Positions 18,473 to 26,718 of a DNA stretch of 64,000 nt are shown here, one piece after another. Position 1 is the first letter of the stretch. Each line of letters opens with the position of its first letter. Under the pieces are notes generated by a model. That model was not told the origin of the DNA and did no database searches. It worked only from the letters and a program-made list of their open reading frames with translations. A program made the position numbers and the translations under genes. This stretch comes from Desulfitobacterium dichloroeliminans LMG P-21439. Its GTDB lineage: Bacteria; Bacillota; Desulfitobacteriia; Desulfitobacteriales; Desulfitobacteriaceae. The stretch covers positions 782,001 through 846,000 of the forward strand of contig NC_019903.1 of assembly GCF_000243135.2 (NCBI RefSeq), in the 5' to 3' direction.

Positions 18473-20533
18473 ATGGTATACACACTCAACGAATATTGCC
18501 AATTCGGTGACTGTAAGTCTGCGCGTGTAGTAGTTTATCCGAATATCGATACGGCGGCATACTTACTTGCCCACCATAAAAATGAAGTGAAGTTGTCAGT
18601 TAGCGATTGTATTTCCGATGGTGCGGTTCTTTTGCCTATGCCCGACACGCTCTTCGCATGTCTTGACAATAGTATTGCAACACAAAACGGACGTGTTGTC
18701 ATTACCGGCATTGATGCCTATCTATCATTACTCTCCAAACAAAATATTGATGCTTTCTTTGTTGCGTTACGCCATCGGATTGACGAAGGGAACCTGAATG
18801 CCACTTATCTGCTGAGTAGTAGCTATAACATCGACCGGTACTTCGTCAATCCGAAGTATGAACAGTCACTAGATGTTGTTAAAATAGCGACAGTGGAAAT
18901 GATAAACTCTGTCGAGCCGCCAAAAGTTGAGGTTGTTTCATCTAAATGGTTCGGATCTGCAAACAATCTCAATGATTATAAAACGCTTCTAAAAAGACTC
19001 GGTGATTCTGTCTCAACAGGCAAACACTTACTTGTCTTAAATGATCTGCGTTATAAACAAGCAGGACTAAGTGAAAACATTTCGTTCTACGTTGATGTGC
19101 AGCAAGTGGCGGAGCGTTTCTACAGTTTCAATGTCGTTTTGAAACCCTCTACGATGGAAACTCTACTACTGAAAGCAAAAGAGAAAAATGTATCGCCGGA
19201 AGCGTGGCTTGAGGTCCAATTCGGCAAAGAAAATATTGGCGTTCGCTATGCGCTTAATAGGTTGATTGAAATGCTTGACGATGAACTTTGGATGGCATAT
19301 GTTTGGCTGCTCCAAAAGAAGTTACCGATGGATACCTACTTGTCAAAGGTTCTCGACGCTGAACCGACACATGAAAATTTACTTCGTAAATATGTGGTTG
19401 AAACGGCTGTGACTCTACTCGGAGATGATGATGCTAGGCGACTTGCAGTTGAACGTGCCGATGCTCTTAGCCCATTGATGAATACAGTAGAACCTTTGAT
19501 TGTGGAGTTTATCGGGCAAACAAAGAATAATGTGACTGCAGCAGAATTCCTTAACTGCGGCACAAAAGCGGAAATGCGTGAGATTGTTCGTCGTGCTGCA
19601 AAATATGACTTGATATTGGGCTTACCGGATATATTGAAACGCATATGCCCGGTACTTTCGGATTATTTGTCGGATTATGACTACGGTGATAAAGATTTGA
19701 CTGCTTACTTCAAGGAATATCGTAGATTTAAGGTAAACGACACCGTCACAGATGTGTTCGCTAAAAAAGCGTTCAACCTTGTATTGCCGACTTCGCTTAC
19801 TGCTCGCGATTCGGTTCTGTTGAAGCTGTCAACCGACGATGATATGGCCCTTCTTGTTGTGGACGGAATGGGTGCAGAATATTATCCGCTCTTGCTGGCA
19901 ATGGCTAAGCGGCGAAATATGAATATTGAATCACATGCTGTCGTCTCGGTCAAGTTACCTACTTCAACAAAATATAACCCGCTCAAATGGGCTAATGACA
20001 GGACACTTGACGAGGTAAAGGACATAGATAACATTGCCCACTACGGGGAGGCGAAGCACGAGCATTGCCCGCCCGAACGAAACATAGCGGCATCTTTGCG
20101 AGTTTTTGAATCAGAGGTATTTCCGCGCATTTCTACTGGACTTGAGAAATACTCCCGTGTAGTTTTGACTTCCGACCACGGCTCATCAAGGCTTGCCGTA
20201 CTCGCGCGCAATAATGGATTGGGTGCCACTCTACCGTGGAACGGGAATCCGCTTGATTGGCGGTATTCCGTTGCTCCGCAACACGGAAATCGTCCGCCGG
20301 AGTTCGAGTCGCAATACAGCGCGAGCGATGGCAAGACGTATTGGGTGGTTCGTGGATATAACCGATTGCCTAAGCAGGGGGGCAAGCTTAACGAACTACA
20401 TGGCGGTGCCTCTCTTGAAGAACGGCTTGTTCCAATTATCGTTTTCTCGAGAGTGAAAACTACAGAAAAGCCATCTCAACTTGGTAAAAAGACAATGGAG
20501 CAAATCCTAGATAGAATGGGATTTGATATTTAA
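18473..20533 (+). CDS. pglZ: BREX PglZ-domain protein (alkaline phosphatase superfamily)
   Basis: A 686-residue protein with the PglZ signature: a metal-binding LLVVDGMGAEYYPLL (Asp464) and VVLTSDHGSSRLAVL (Asp568, His569), plus a later LHGGAS motif, as in the alkaline-phosphatase superfamily. PglZ is the universal marker of BREX systems. Its biochemical role is not firmly known, although phosphatase- or nuclease-like chemistry has been suggested. The ATG at 18473 follows GGGAG by 9 bases; a TTG at 18458 would overlap the upstream stop. It sits 15 bases before brxL. Confidence 0.92.
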   Translation: MVYTLNEYCQFGDCKSARVVVYPNIDTAAYLLAHHKNEVKLSVSDCISDGAVLLPMPDTLFACLDNSIATQNGRVVITGIDAYLSLLSKQNIDAFFVALRHRIDEGNLNATYLLSSSYNIDRYFVNPKYEQSLDVVKIATVEMINSVEPPKVEVVSSKWFGSANNLNDYKTLLKRLGDSVSTGKHLLVLNDLRYKQAGLSENISFYVDVQQVAERFYSFNVVLKPSTMETLLLKAKEKNVSPEAWLEVQFGKENIGVRYALNRLIEMLDDELWMAYVWLLQKKLPMDTYLSKVLDAEPTHENLLRKYVVETAVTLLGDDDARRLAVERADALSPLMNTVEPLIVEFIGQTKNNVTAAEFLNCGTKAEMREIVRRAAKYDLILGLPDILKRICPVLSDYLSDYDYGDKDLTAYFKEYRRFKVNDTVTDVFAKKAFNLVLPTSLTARDSVLLKLSTDDDMALLVVDGMGAEYYPLLLAMAKRRNMNIESHAVVSVKLPTSTKYNPLKWANDRTLDEVKDIDNIAHYGEAKHEHCPPERNIAASLRVFESEVFPRISTGLEKYSRVVLTSDHGSSRLAVLARNNGLGATLPWNGNPLDWRYSVAPQHGNRPPEFESQYSASDGKTYWVVRGYNRLPKQGGKLNELHGGASLEERLVPIIVFSRVKTTEKPSQLGKKTMEQILDRMGFDI

Positions 20534-20548
20534 GGATGGTGAGTAAAT

Positions 20549-22051
20549 ATGTATGATGTTGATAAATTACGGGAGTATTTTCCTTCTACCACGGTCTATA
20601 AAGACCCATCTGTCATGGCTATGTTCAAATCTGCAAAAATTGAGGCTTTTCTTCGTGATTGGATACTGAAGCGTAAAGCAGGACCAGACGGACGTGTCGA
20701 AAATGTTGATGTGCTTAGTGAATATGTTGCATCCATTATTCCTCCTCGTAGCGAAAAAGAACGTTTACAAGACGAGGCACGTTCTAACGGAGAAACTCGC
20801 CCATTTCTTGCAAAGGTTAATATTTCATTTAATTCAAGCGCAGACTACTACTGCTTTGAGATACCCGGTCTGGGATTCACTTATTCCCATACTATCATAG
20901 AGGACTATGTGTGGGATAGAATTAAGGATGAACTTATCGGCGAAGCGGGCGGCTGGGGCTTGGTGAGGCTTGGCTATATGCCGCCGGAGGGAAATAAGAA
21001 AAATGGCCGGTTCACATTGCTCGACTATAAAAATTTCTGTCCTTACGAAGTCAATTTGGACGCTTTCCGTGAGGCTAGAACCCATTTTGAGGTCGAAGAG
21101 TGGATGGGTATCATACTTGGCGCTATAGACTACAATCCAGATGGTTTTGAACGCGAAGGTTGGATTGACACTGACATTTGGAATGCGAAACATACGATGC
21201 TTACTCGCCTTTTGCCGTTTATTCAGCCACGCATTAACCTGATTGAGCTCGCGCCGCAACAGACGGGAAAGTCCTATATTTTCGGCAAGGTAGGGAAATA
21301 TGGCTGGTTATTGAGCGGGGGCAGTGTCAGCCGCACAATGCTCTTTTTAGATCGGCGTGCAGGGGCACGGGCAAAAGGTCTAGTTACTTTTAATGATTTT
21401 GTTGCGATTGATGAAGTTAAATCAATTAGCTTTACCAATGACAAGGAAATGGGCGGCATCCTCAAAGGCTATATGGAAGACGGTTACACTACGGTTGGTG
21501 GAACAAGGGTTGATGGCGACGCGGGAATTATATTCCTTGGCAACATTGCTGTTGAGGATATGGACGCTTCAAAGGATATGTTGCGTGAACTCCCTGATAT
21601 TTTCCGCGATAGTGCGCTCATACAGCGTATTCACGGCTTTGTTCCTGGTCAATTTATCCCACCGCTCTCTCCAAGAATGTATATAAGCGGGTGGGCGCTC
21701 AATACCGAATATTTCACGGAAATTATGCATTTGCTTCGTAGCCCTGCTGAAACGATGCGTTACCGTGGTTTTGTAGAAGAACTCGTAGATGTAAGCTCAA
21801 AGTCCGGCGATACGTCAGGGCGGGAGCAAGATGCGATTATGCGTCTTTGCACGGCTTATCTGAAGCTGTTCTTTCCTCATGCCGATAGCGCCTTGATTCG
21901 GGACTCAAAGTTCAAACGTGAATTTGATAAGTACTGTTTGCAACCCGCAAAACGCATGCAGGAAACTGTATTAAAGCAGATGAAAATTATAAATCCAGGT
22001 ATGTTCGGAAACACGGGATTTGCGACTTATAAGGTGAGGTATGATATTTAA
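20549..22051 (+). CDS. brxL: BrxL-like AAA+ protein, apparently without the Lon protease domain
   Basis: A 500-residue protein. The N-terminal half fits BrxL (YDVDKLREYFPSTTVYKDPSV, LNLIELAPQQTGKSY style). A P-loop APQQTGKS lies at 235-242 and a Walker B-like FVAIDEVKS near 285-292. Full-length BrxL as I recall it is near 680 residues with a C-terminal Lon-like Ser-Lys protease fold. Here the protein ends shortly after the ATPase region (NPGMFGNTGFATYKVRYDI) and I see no Lon active-site motif. The stop overlaps the next ATG as TAATG, so the short form is the intact gene product rather than an edge artefact. Reported BrxL proteins form DNA-binding ring ATPases. Confidence 0.85.
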   Translation: MYDVDKLREYFPSTTVYKDPSVMAMFKSAKIEAFLRDWILKRKAGPDGRVENVDVLSEYVASIIPPRSEKERLQDEARSNGETRPFLAKVNISFNSSADYYCFEIPGLGFTYSHTIIEDYVWDRIKDELIGEAGGWGLVRLGYMPPEGNKKNGRFTLLDYKNFCPYEVNLDAFREARTHFEVEEWMGIILGAIDYNPDGFEREGWIDTDIWNAKHTMLTRLLPFIQPRINLIELAPQQTGKSYIFGKVGKYGWLLSGGSVSRTMLFLDRRAGARAKGLVTFNDFVAIDEVKSISFTNDKEMGGILKGYMEDGYTTVGGTRVDGDAGIIFLGNIAVEDMDASKDMLRELPDIFRDSALIQRIHGFVPGQFIPPLSPRMYISGWALNTEYFTEIMHLLRSPAETMRYRGFVEELVDVSSKSGDTSGREQDAIMRLCTAYLKLFFPHADSALIRDSKFKREFDKYCLQPAKRMQETVLKQMKIINPGMFGNTGFATYKVRYDI

Positions 22052-22251
22052 TGGAGAAACCAACTAAATGTTACCTTTGCGAGACCGAACTCAACAAAAT
22101 TGCCGTTGGTCTCAACAAAAAGCTTCACGGCAGAAAAGTGGAAAAGTTCTTTTGCTTAAGATGTCTTGCCGAACACCTTGATATGACTGTGGAAGACTTG
22201 CTCGCTAAAGTTGAGGATTTTAAGGCGCAAGGATGTACCCTTTTTAATTAA
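22051..22251 (+). CDS. Small double-CxxC (zinc-ribbon-like) protein in the BREX operon
   Basis: A 66-residue protein with two CxxC knuckles (CYLC at residues 7-10 and CLRC at 35-38) that could hold one zinc ion, followed by a helical tail. Its ATG overlaps the brxL stop (TAATG), so it is part of the operon and translationally coupled. I do not recognise a named family. It may be a DNA- or protein-binding accessory of the BREX complex; that is inference from position. Confidence 0.75.
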   Translation: MEKPTKCYLCETELNKIAVGLNKKLHGRKVEKFFCLRCLAEHLDMTVEDLLAKVEDFKAQGCTLFN

Positions 22252-22263
22252 AGGATGAGGTAT

Positions 22264-22320
22264 ATGGCTGATAACATTGATTATGAAAGCATTTGGAAAC
22301 GTGTAGGGGAATCACGTTAA
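22264..22320 (+). pseudogene. Truncated start of a former gene
   Basis: A good ribosome site (GGATGAGG) precedes ATG at 22264, and an 18-codon frame (MADNIDYESIWKRVGESR) ends at 22320. The continuation has repeated stops. It looks like the first codons of a gene that once followed the zinc-ribbon gene in the operon and has since decayed. Confidence 0.45.
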
Positions 22321-22529
22321 AAACAAGGTTTGTCTAAGAACATCTCGTTGCTAAATCGGATATCCTTATTGTTTATCTTATAATGTGGAACCGTTCACTC
22401 CAAGGGGGGCTTTCCGGCGTTCTTCAAAATTCCCAACGCATCCGGTTGATGTGCTTATGTATGATAATATGAATAATATTGACATGGACTACTGTCACGG
22501 AATACTTGACAGTGTCCCTCAAACCTTGC

Positions 22530-23012
22530 ATTTCCCTTCAAAAAACAGGCGGATGATTTGTGCCTGAAGCACGGGGATTTATCTGCACAGATTGACTATT
22601 TAATCATCACGAAGAAAAGGTGCTTTGTTGTAGAGGGTAAAAGTCTATTTGGCAATTTGCAGATCTGCAACGGAGATTTTATCAGGACTGTAAACCACAA
22701 GGGCAAGTACGTAAAGGAAGCAATCTATTCCCCAATTACTCAAAACAAAAGGCATTTGGAGTTAATCAAACAGATTCGACTGGAACAGAAAAATTTTATT
22801 CTAAAGGCATTGATTGAGAAATCCTTTTATGATAACTATCGACCGGTCGTTGTCTTAGCAAATCATAAAACGGTTTTAAATGCTAAGTTTGCCAAAAAGG
22901 AGTCAAGAATCAAGTGATTCGGGCCGACCAACTCATCGAACATATTCAAAAAACCAACGGAGAAGCGGGTATTGTCGAAATCAGTGAAAAAGATATGGAG
23001 CAGGTTCTTTGA
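22530..23012 (+). pseudogene. Broken NERD-domain protein gene
   Basis: The frame up to 22917 reads QIDYLIITKKRCFVVEGKSLFG, GDFIRT and YSPITQNKRHLELIKQI, which fit NERD (nuclease-related) domain proteins. The start is missing upstream of about 22530, where the sequence breaks down. Near 22905-22917 a frameshift ends the frame at KKESRIK, and the family-like continuation (VIRADQLIEHIQKTNGEAG) resumes in another frame to a TGA at 23010-23012. The gene is therefore truncated at its 5' end and frameshifted near its 3' end. NERD proteins often occur with DNA-processing and defence genes. Confidence 0.7.
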
Positions 23013-23042
23013 GCCTCACTTTGCCCCAGGTAAGCATCTCTT

Positions 23043-23255
23043 TTAACGGTAGGATTCCTTATTATTAGTTAATCCCAGCAGATAATCAACACTGGTGTTA
23101 TAAAAATGAGCAAGCTTTATTAATGATGTGTTAGGTATATCAAGAGCTCCACTTTCATACCTAGAGTAAGTCGTCTGGTTCACATTAAGTAAATCCGCTA
23201 AATTTTGTTGGGTTAAATCCTTGTCTTCTCTTAAATCTTTTAAACGTTGATACAT
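23043..23255 (-). CDS. XRE-family helix-turn-helix regulator
   Basis: A 70-residue Cro/C1-type repressor. The helix-turn-helix covers residues 5-55 (LREDKDLTQQNLADLLNVNQTTYSRYESG), ending in the common HFYNTSVDYLLGLT. GAGGTGATTCT precedes the start. It is divergent from the small gene at 23359, and the region between them holds two ATGCG/CGCAT inverted repeats, so it probably represses its own gene and the divergent gene. Confidence 0.88.
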   Translation of the reverse strand: MYQRLKDLREDKDLTQQNLADLLNVNQTTYSRYESGALDIPNTSLIKLAHFYNTSVDYLLGLTNNKESYR

Positions 23256-23282
23256 AGAATCACCTCATACTTATTTTATAGT

Positions 23283-23324
23283 ATGCGATAATCGCATATT
23301 GATTATTATGCGGAAAACGCATAA
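23283..23324. promoter_or_regulatory. Twin inverted repeats between divergent xre and small gene
   Basis: ATGCGAT-A-ATCGCAT at 23283-23297 is a perfect palindrome. TTATGCG-GAAAA-CGCATAA at 23306-23324 repeats the ATGCG/CGCAT core with a 5-base spacer. The two centres are about 25 bases apart, on the same region of the intergenic DNA. They are likely operators for the XRE regulator. Confidence 0.7.
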
Positions 23325-23358
23325 AATGTAGTGGAAAGCATTTTATGAGGTGATATGG

Positions 23359-23532
23359 GTGACAAATTACAGTGAGATGTATCTCATATTGTTTAACAAG
23401 ATTACAGATATCATTGAAGAACTACAGAATGTGCAGCGTCAAACAGAGGAAATGTACATTCAGTGTCAAAAGGGCGAGACGGTTTCTCTGAAAGTATCCA
23501 AAAACTCCTATAGTGTAAAAATGAAAATATAA
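23359..23532 (+). CDS. Small protein of unknown function
   Basis: A 57-residue protein (TNYSEMYLILFNKITDIIEELQ...QRQTEEMYIQ) with a helical N-terminal half and a Lys-rich end. GTG at 23359 is chosen because AGGTGA precedes it by 5 bases; GTG at 23350 overlaps that site. It is transcribed away from the XRE gene across the twin operators. No function can be given. Confidence 0.6.
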   Translation: MTNYSEMYLILFNKITDIIEELQNVQRQTEEMYIQCQKGETVSLKVSKNSYSVKMKI

Positions 23533-23552
23533 GTAATCCTATTTCGTCCTAT

Positions 23553-23586
23553 ACAAAAAACCAACCGAGGCCACAGCCTCGGTTGG
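23553..23586 (-). terminator. Terminator of the DUF3102 gene
   Basis: CCAACCGAGG (23561-23570) and CCTCGGTTGG (23577-23586) form a perfect 10-bp stem. On the minus strand it is followed by TTTTTTG (plus-strand 23554-23560), so it terminates the leftward DUF3102 gene. It may also stop rightward transcripts. Confidence 0.85.
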
Positions 23587-23625
23587 ATTCTCCTCCAAAC
23601 TAATCCCCGCTCACATCTTGATTGT

Positions 23626-24441
23626 TTACAGCTTCTTCGTTATCGTCCCGATAAACTCACTTATCTCACTTCTGTATTTCTGATGCGTTTCTGGGTCGGC
23701 GGGGGCTAGATTCGCCATTTCCTTTAGCAATTCGCTGAACTGTTTGGAGATACTATCATAGTGGAAGACAACTTTGTTAGCGGACACCTTGGCCCGAACG
23801 GTTTTGAGTTCCTTTTCCAGAGCGGCGATTTTCTCGGTGGATGCGTTGTTTTTCTTGGCACCCTCCAGTTGTTGCTGGAGGGTCTTGATGGTGGCCTCTT
23901 TAACCTTGCTGACGGATGTGAGACTTGAGTATTGTTTTCTCAGTTCATCACGTTCAACGGTTATTTGGTTAATTGCGCCGCTGTTGGAGTTCAGAGTATT
24001 TTGGAGATCCGCTTTCTCGCTTAGGGCTTGGTCTCTTTCCTTGACAGCTTGCTGTAGCTCCCGGGTGGACAAGCTGACTATATCATTATCGGCGATAAAG
24101 GCCTCCCGTTCTTCTTTCGGTACCCCTAGGAGCAGCACCGCTTGGGTGTAGCTCAAATTCCCAAGCGCTTGGGAATTCGCACTATCGGGGTGGTCGATGG
24201 GCAGGTTAGAGCCATACTCTTCATAGAGACGAATCAGGTTTTCGGCAGTACTCTTCGAGTAACTTACCGATTCCTCCAGCCATTGTAACCATTCGCCATG
24301 ATTGACCAGAGACTTGGCCTCTGTCAGGCGTCGGCCGATTTCGATGGCGCTGTAGAGTAGCATTTTGCCCGCTTGATCTTTGATGCTGTTGATCTCGAAG
24401 GCGATGACCTGTGGGGTCCGGTTGGTTATTTCATTATCCAT
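23626..24441 (-). CDS. DUF3102 domain protein with coiled coil
   Basis: A 271-residue protein. The N-terminal 90 residues (EIGRRLTEAKSLVNHGEWLQWLEESVSYSKSTAENLIRLYEEYG) match DUF3102, a domain common in phage-derived and plasmid-like genes of Firmicutes and thought to resemble HTH/ParB-type regions. Residues about 130-215 are heptad-rich and should form a long coiled coil. The C-terminus is helical. Function is unknown; it stands alone between terminators. A ribosome site GGAGATCG precedes the start on the minus strand. Confidence 0.85.
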   Translation of the reverse strand: MDNEITNRTPQVIAFEINSIKDQAGKMLLYSAIEIGRRLTEAKSLVNHGEWLQWLEESVSYSKSTAENLIRLYEEYGSNLPIDHPDSANSQALGNLSYTQAVLLLGVPKEEREAFIADNDIVSLSTRELQQAVKERDQALSEKADLQNTLNSNSGAINQITVERDELRKQYSSLTSVSKVKEATIKTLQQQLEGAKKNNASTEKIAALEKELKTVRAKVSANKVVFHYDSISKQFSELLKEMANLAPADPETHQKYRSEISEFIGTITKKL

Positions 24442-24536
24442 AGTGATCGATCTCCTCTGTTAATTTGTAAGCTTTTCCTGAGGAAGAGCTCCCATAAGAT
24501 TCCCTACAGAAGGGTCGGGATTTTACCTATAAGAGG

Positions 24537-24554
24537 AGCGGCCGTTTGGCCGCT
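24537..24554. repeat. GC-rich hairpin between DUF2922 and DUF3102 genes
   Basis: AGCGGCC (24537-24543) and GGCCGCT (24548-24554) form a 7-bp stem with a GTTT loop. No T-run follows on either strand, so it is only a weak terminator candidate. Confidence 0.4.
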
Positions 24555-24599
24555 AGAGATCGATTTCTCATGAGGCGTGTTTTCTCCGTCTGGGGTACT

Positions 24600-24839
24600 C
24601 TAAAACTGTGGCGGATCATACAGATCAGCCGTTGTGGTATCGATGACTTTAATGTCTCGCTTACCGGTTAATTCACCGACGGAGGTCATAAACATATTTT
24701 TGGCCACAATCAGGTTCATGACGGCCTCGGCTTCGAGGGTTGTCAGGTCTTCTCGGGGATTCGGGAGGGTAATGGTAAACGAATTTCCGAGAGTTGTGGC
24801 GAAGGTCAGTCTAAGGACCTTCTGCGTACTGGTTGCCAT
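24600..24839 (-). CDS. DUF2922 family small protein
   Basis: A 79-residue protein (KVLRLTFATTLGNSFTITLPNPREDLT...AVMNLIVAKNMF) that fits DUF2922. It is paired with a DUF1659 gene directly upstream on the same strand, an arrangement typical of endospore-forming Firmicutes. Function is unknown. AAGGAGGTGACC precedes the start. Confidence 0.88.
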   Translation of the reverse strand: MATSTQKVLRLTFATTLGNSFTITLPNPREDLTTLEAEAVMNLIVAKNMFMTSVGELTGKRDIKVIDTTTADLYDPPQF

Positions 24840-24871
24840 AGGGTCACCTCCTTAAGTGGTGTTTTCATGCC

Positions 24872-25093
24872 TTACTCCTCGATTAAGTCGATGCGGTTCT
24901 CACGAGTTACGGATGTCAGAGGGTATTGGAGTAGATCGAATAGGGCAGTTGCCACTTCGTGAATATCCTCATCGAGTACATCGGTCTTCAGCCCTGCCAG
25001 CCTTTTTTGCCGGATAACCGGGGAGCCGTCGACCATTCCGGTTTGATAGCGAACAACCATTACGGTTTCCAACGGTGTCGAAAGGATTGCCAT
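24872..25093 (-). CDS. DUF1659 family small protein
   Basis: A 73-residue protein (MAILSTPLETVMVVRYQTGMVDG...RLAGLKTDV) that fits DUF1659. The start at 25093 is chosen because AAGGAGGGA precedes it; the open frame continues upstream on the minus strand across msrAB, but that part is antisense noise. Together with the DUF2922 gene it forms a small two-gene unit of unknown role. Confidence 0.85.
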   Translation of the reverse strand: MAILSTPLETVMVVRYQTGMVDGSPVIRQKRLAGLKTDVLDEDIHEVATALFDLLQYPLTSVTRENRIDLIEE

Positions 25094-25199
25094 GCATAGT
25101 TCCCTCCTTGTTCTGAATTTTGACCGGCTTCGAATAAGCCTTGTCTTTTTATTTATATGCACCTTGTCCACCGGGGGTTCTTGACATAGGTGGGGTAGA

Positions 25200-25233
25200 T
25201 TGCATTTTTTTGGAAGACAACATACAATGTATG
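25200..25233 (+). promoter_or_regulatory. Possible promoter and palindrome upstream of msrAB
   Basis: CATACAATGTATG at 25221-25233 is a perfect palindrome containing a -10-like TACAAT (25223-25228). A weak -35-like TTGCAT lies 17 bases upstream. The palindrome could be an operator. The evidence is pattern only. Confidence 0.35.
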
Positions 25234-25285
25234 CAAGGTCTGGGAGGCGCCATGGGAATAATGAGTCATTTAAGGGGGAATAGAT

Positions 25286-26245
25286 ATGACCGCTAGCCAA
25301 CCCAAAATAGAAAAAGCAACCTTTGCTGGAGGTTGCTTTTGGTGTATTGAAGCAGCACTTAGTCCGATTGAGGGTGTAATGGATATACAATCGGGCTATA
25401 CAGGAGGTCATGATAGTAAACCTAGCTATGAGAAGGTGTGTTCCCATACCACCGGGCATCTGGAGGCGGTGCAGATCAAGTTTGACCCTGAACGGATAGC
25501 CTATGAAGAATTGCTCAATCATTTTTGGCAACAGATTGATCCGACCGACCCGGGTGGACAATTTCATGATCGGGGAGAATCGTACCAAACAGCCATTTTT
25601 TATCATTCTGAAGAGCAGCGACTCCTTGCCGAAGCATCCAAAAAGGCCTTGGAGGAAAGCAAGCGCTTCAGCAAGCCTATCGTTACCGGCATTCTCCCGG
25701 CGCTTCCTTTTTACCCGGCAGAGGACTATCATCAAGGCTATCATAAGAAGAATTCCTTGCGTTATAAGCTCTACCACCAAGGTTCGGGCCGTGAGGATTT
25801 TATCAAAAAGCATTGGCCTAAAGATAATGGGGAGCTAAAGAAGCGGCTCACCCCCATGCAATATCAAGTGACTCAAGAAAATGGCACGGAGCCGGCCTTC
25901 CGCAATGAATTTTGGGATCACAAGCAGGAAGGGATTTACGTCGATATAGTCTCCGGGGAACCCTTGTTTAGTTCCAAGGACAAATTTGACAGTGGTTGTG
26001 GCTGGCCGAGCTTTACCAAGCCTCTTTTAAAAGGCTACCTCCAAGAGAAGCAGGACACGAGCCATCATATGACCCGTACTGAAGTTCGCAGTGTAGAAGC
26101 TGATTCCCATCTTGGTCATGTTTTCGAGGATGGACCCGGTCCAGAAGGCTTGCGCTATTGTATCAATTCGGCAGCCCTGCGCTTTATTCCTAAGGAGGAT
26201 CTGGAACGCGAGGGGTACGGAGATTTTAGTATTCTATTTCGCTGA
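25286..26245 (+). CDS. msrAB: Fused peptide methionine sulfoxide reductase MsrA-MsrB
   Basis: A 319-residue bifunctional repair enzyme. The N-terminal MsrA domain (about 1-160) has the active-site [10 protein letters not shown], which reduces the S form of methionine sulfoxide. The C-terminal MsrB domain (about 180-315) has [10 protein letters not shown] and the catalytic Cys in [12 protein letters not shown], reducing the R form. MsrB's zinc-binding CxxC pairs are not apparent, as in zinc-free MsrB forms. The protein has no signal peptide, so it acts in the cytoplasm. It stands alone, with a terminator at 26294-26319. Start ATG follows AAGGGGGAA. Confidence 0.95.
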   Translation: MTASQPKIEKATFAGGCFWCIEAALSPIEGVMDIQSGYTGGHDSKPSYEKVCSHTTGHLEAVQIKFDPERIAYEELLNHFWQQIDPTDPGGQFHDRGESYQTAIFYHSEEQRLLAEASKKALEESKRFSKPIVTGILPALPFYPAEDYHQGYHKKNSLRYKLYHQGSGREDFIKKHWPKDNGELKKRLTPMQYQVTQENGTEPAFRNEFWDHKQEGIYVDIVSGEPLFSSKDKFDSGCGWPSFTKPLLKGYLQEKQDTSHHMTRTEVRSVEADSHLGHVFEDGPGPEGLRYCINSAALRFIPKEDLEREGYGDFSILFR

Positions 26246-26293
26246 TTGTGTCATTGTGCAGCCTACGGATCACATTATTATAGATATGAACGG

Positions 26294-26319
26294 ACGCCTC
26301 TTCGACAAGGGGCGTTTTT
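26294..26319 (+). terminator. Rho-independent terminator after msrAB
   Basis: ACGCCTC (26294-26300) pairs with GGGGCGT (26309-26315) using one G-T pair, followed by a T5 run. Confidence 0.75.
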
Positions 26320-26332
26320 CTTAAGTAATATA

Positions 26333-26361
26333 TTGACATACTTCGATGTGAGTCATACAAT
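26333..26361 (+). promoter_or_regulatory. Promoter of the ars-hgc operon
   Basis: TTGACA (26333-26338) and TACAAT (26356-26361) are exactly 17 bases apart, close to consensus for the main sigma factor. The region from 26340 to 26395 is rich in ATCGAT/ATAGAT segments in which an ArsR operator probably lies, but I cannot define it. It is the only strong promoter I see upstream of the five genes 26401-29582. Confidence 0.75.
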
Positions 26362-26400
26362 AATCGTATCGATAAAAATAGATATGAGGTCGTAATAGCT

Positions 26401-26718
26401 ATGGACAATAAATATCAAAAAGATGCCAAAGTATTTAAGGCACTCAGCGATCCAAATCGGTTGATGATTATGGAAATGTTGCAAAGTGCTGAGAGATGTG
26501 CCTGTGAAATTCTTGAGGATTTGCACATCGGACAATCCACCTTATCGCATCATATGAAGATTCTTTGTGATTCCGGTCTTGTGGGTAGTCGGAGGGATGG
26601 GAAGTGGATGTACTACTCAATTGATAAAGAGGGGTGTGACGTGGCTAAGAAGCTGTTGGACGAAATAACAAGCCAGAAGGAAAATGTCACTGTGGGAGGG
26701 CGCAGATGTGAATGTTAA
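26401..26718 (+). CDS. arsR: ArsR-family arsenic-sensing repressor
   Basis: A 105-residue winged-helix repressor. The metal-sensing Cys33-Ala-Cys35 in [11 protein letters not shown] is at the start of the DNA-binding region, equivalent to the CVC site of As(III)-responsive ArsR. The recognition helix is [11 protein letters not shown]. An extra Cys-Glu-Cys ends the protein (103-105). It overlaps the Acr3 gene by 11 bases from the preferred Acr3 start. It probably represses the whole operon until arsenite binds. Confidence 0.92.
   Translation: MDNKYQKDAKVFKALSDPNRLMIMEMLQSAERCACEILEDLHIGQSTLSHHMKILCDSGLVGSRRDGKWMYYSIDKEGCDVAKKLLDEITSQKENVTVGGRRCEC

Noticed and set aside
17384-18502. 372-codon reverse-strand frame over the 3' third of brxC
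   Set aside because: It lies entirely antisense to a well-supported ATPase gene, has Ser/Arg-rich composition typical of shadow frames, no ribosome site and no family resemblance.
9973-22251. Classical Dnd phosphorothioation system
   Set aside because: PglZ, BrxC and BrxL are present, and DndB, DndD, DndE and a desulfurase are absent, so BREX type 4 fits better.
24872-25813. 313-codon reverse-strand frame as one long gene
   Set aside because: Only its last 73 codons (DUF1659) have a ribosome site and family match; the rest is antisense to msrAB.
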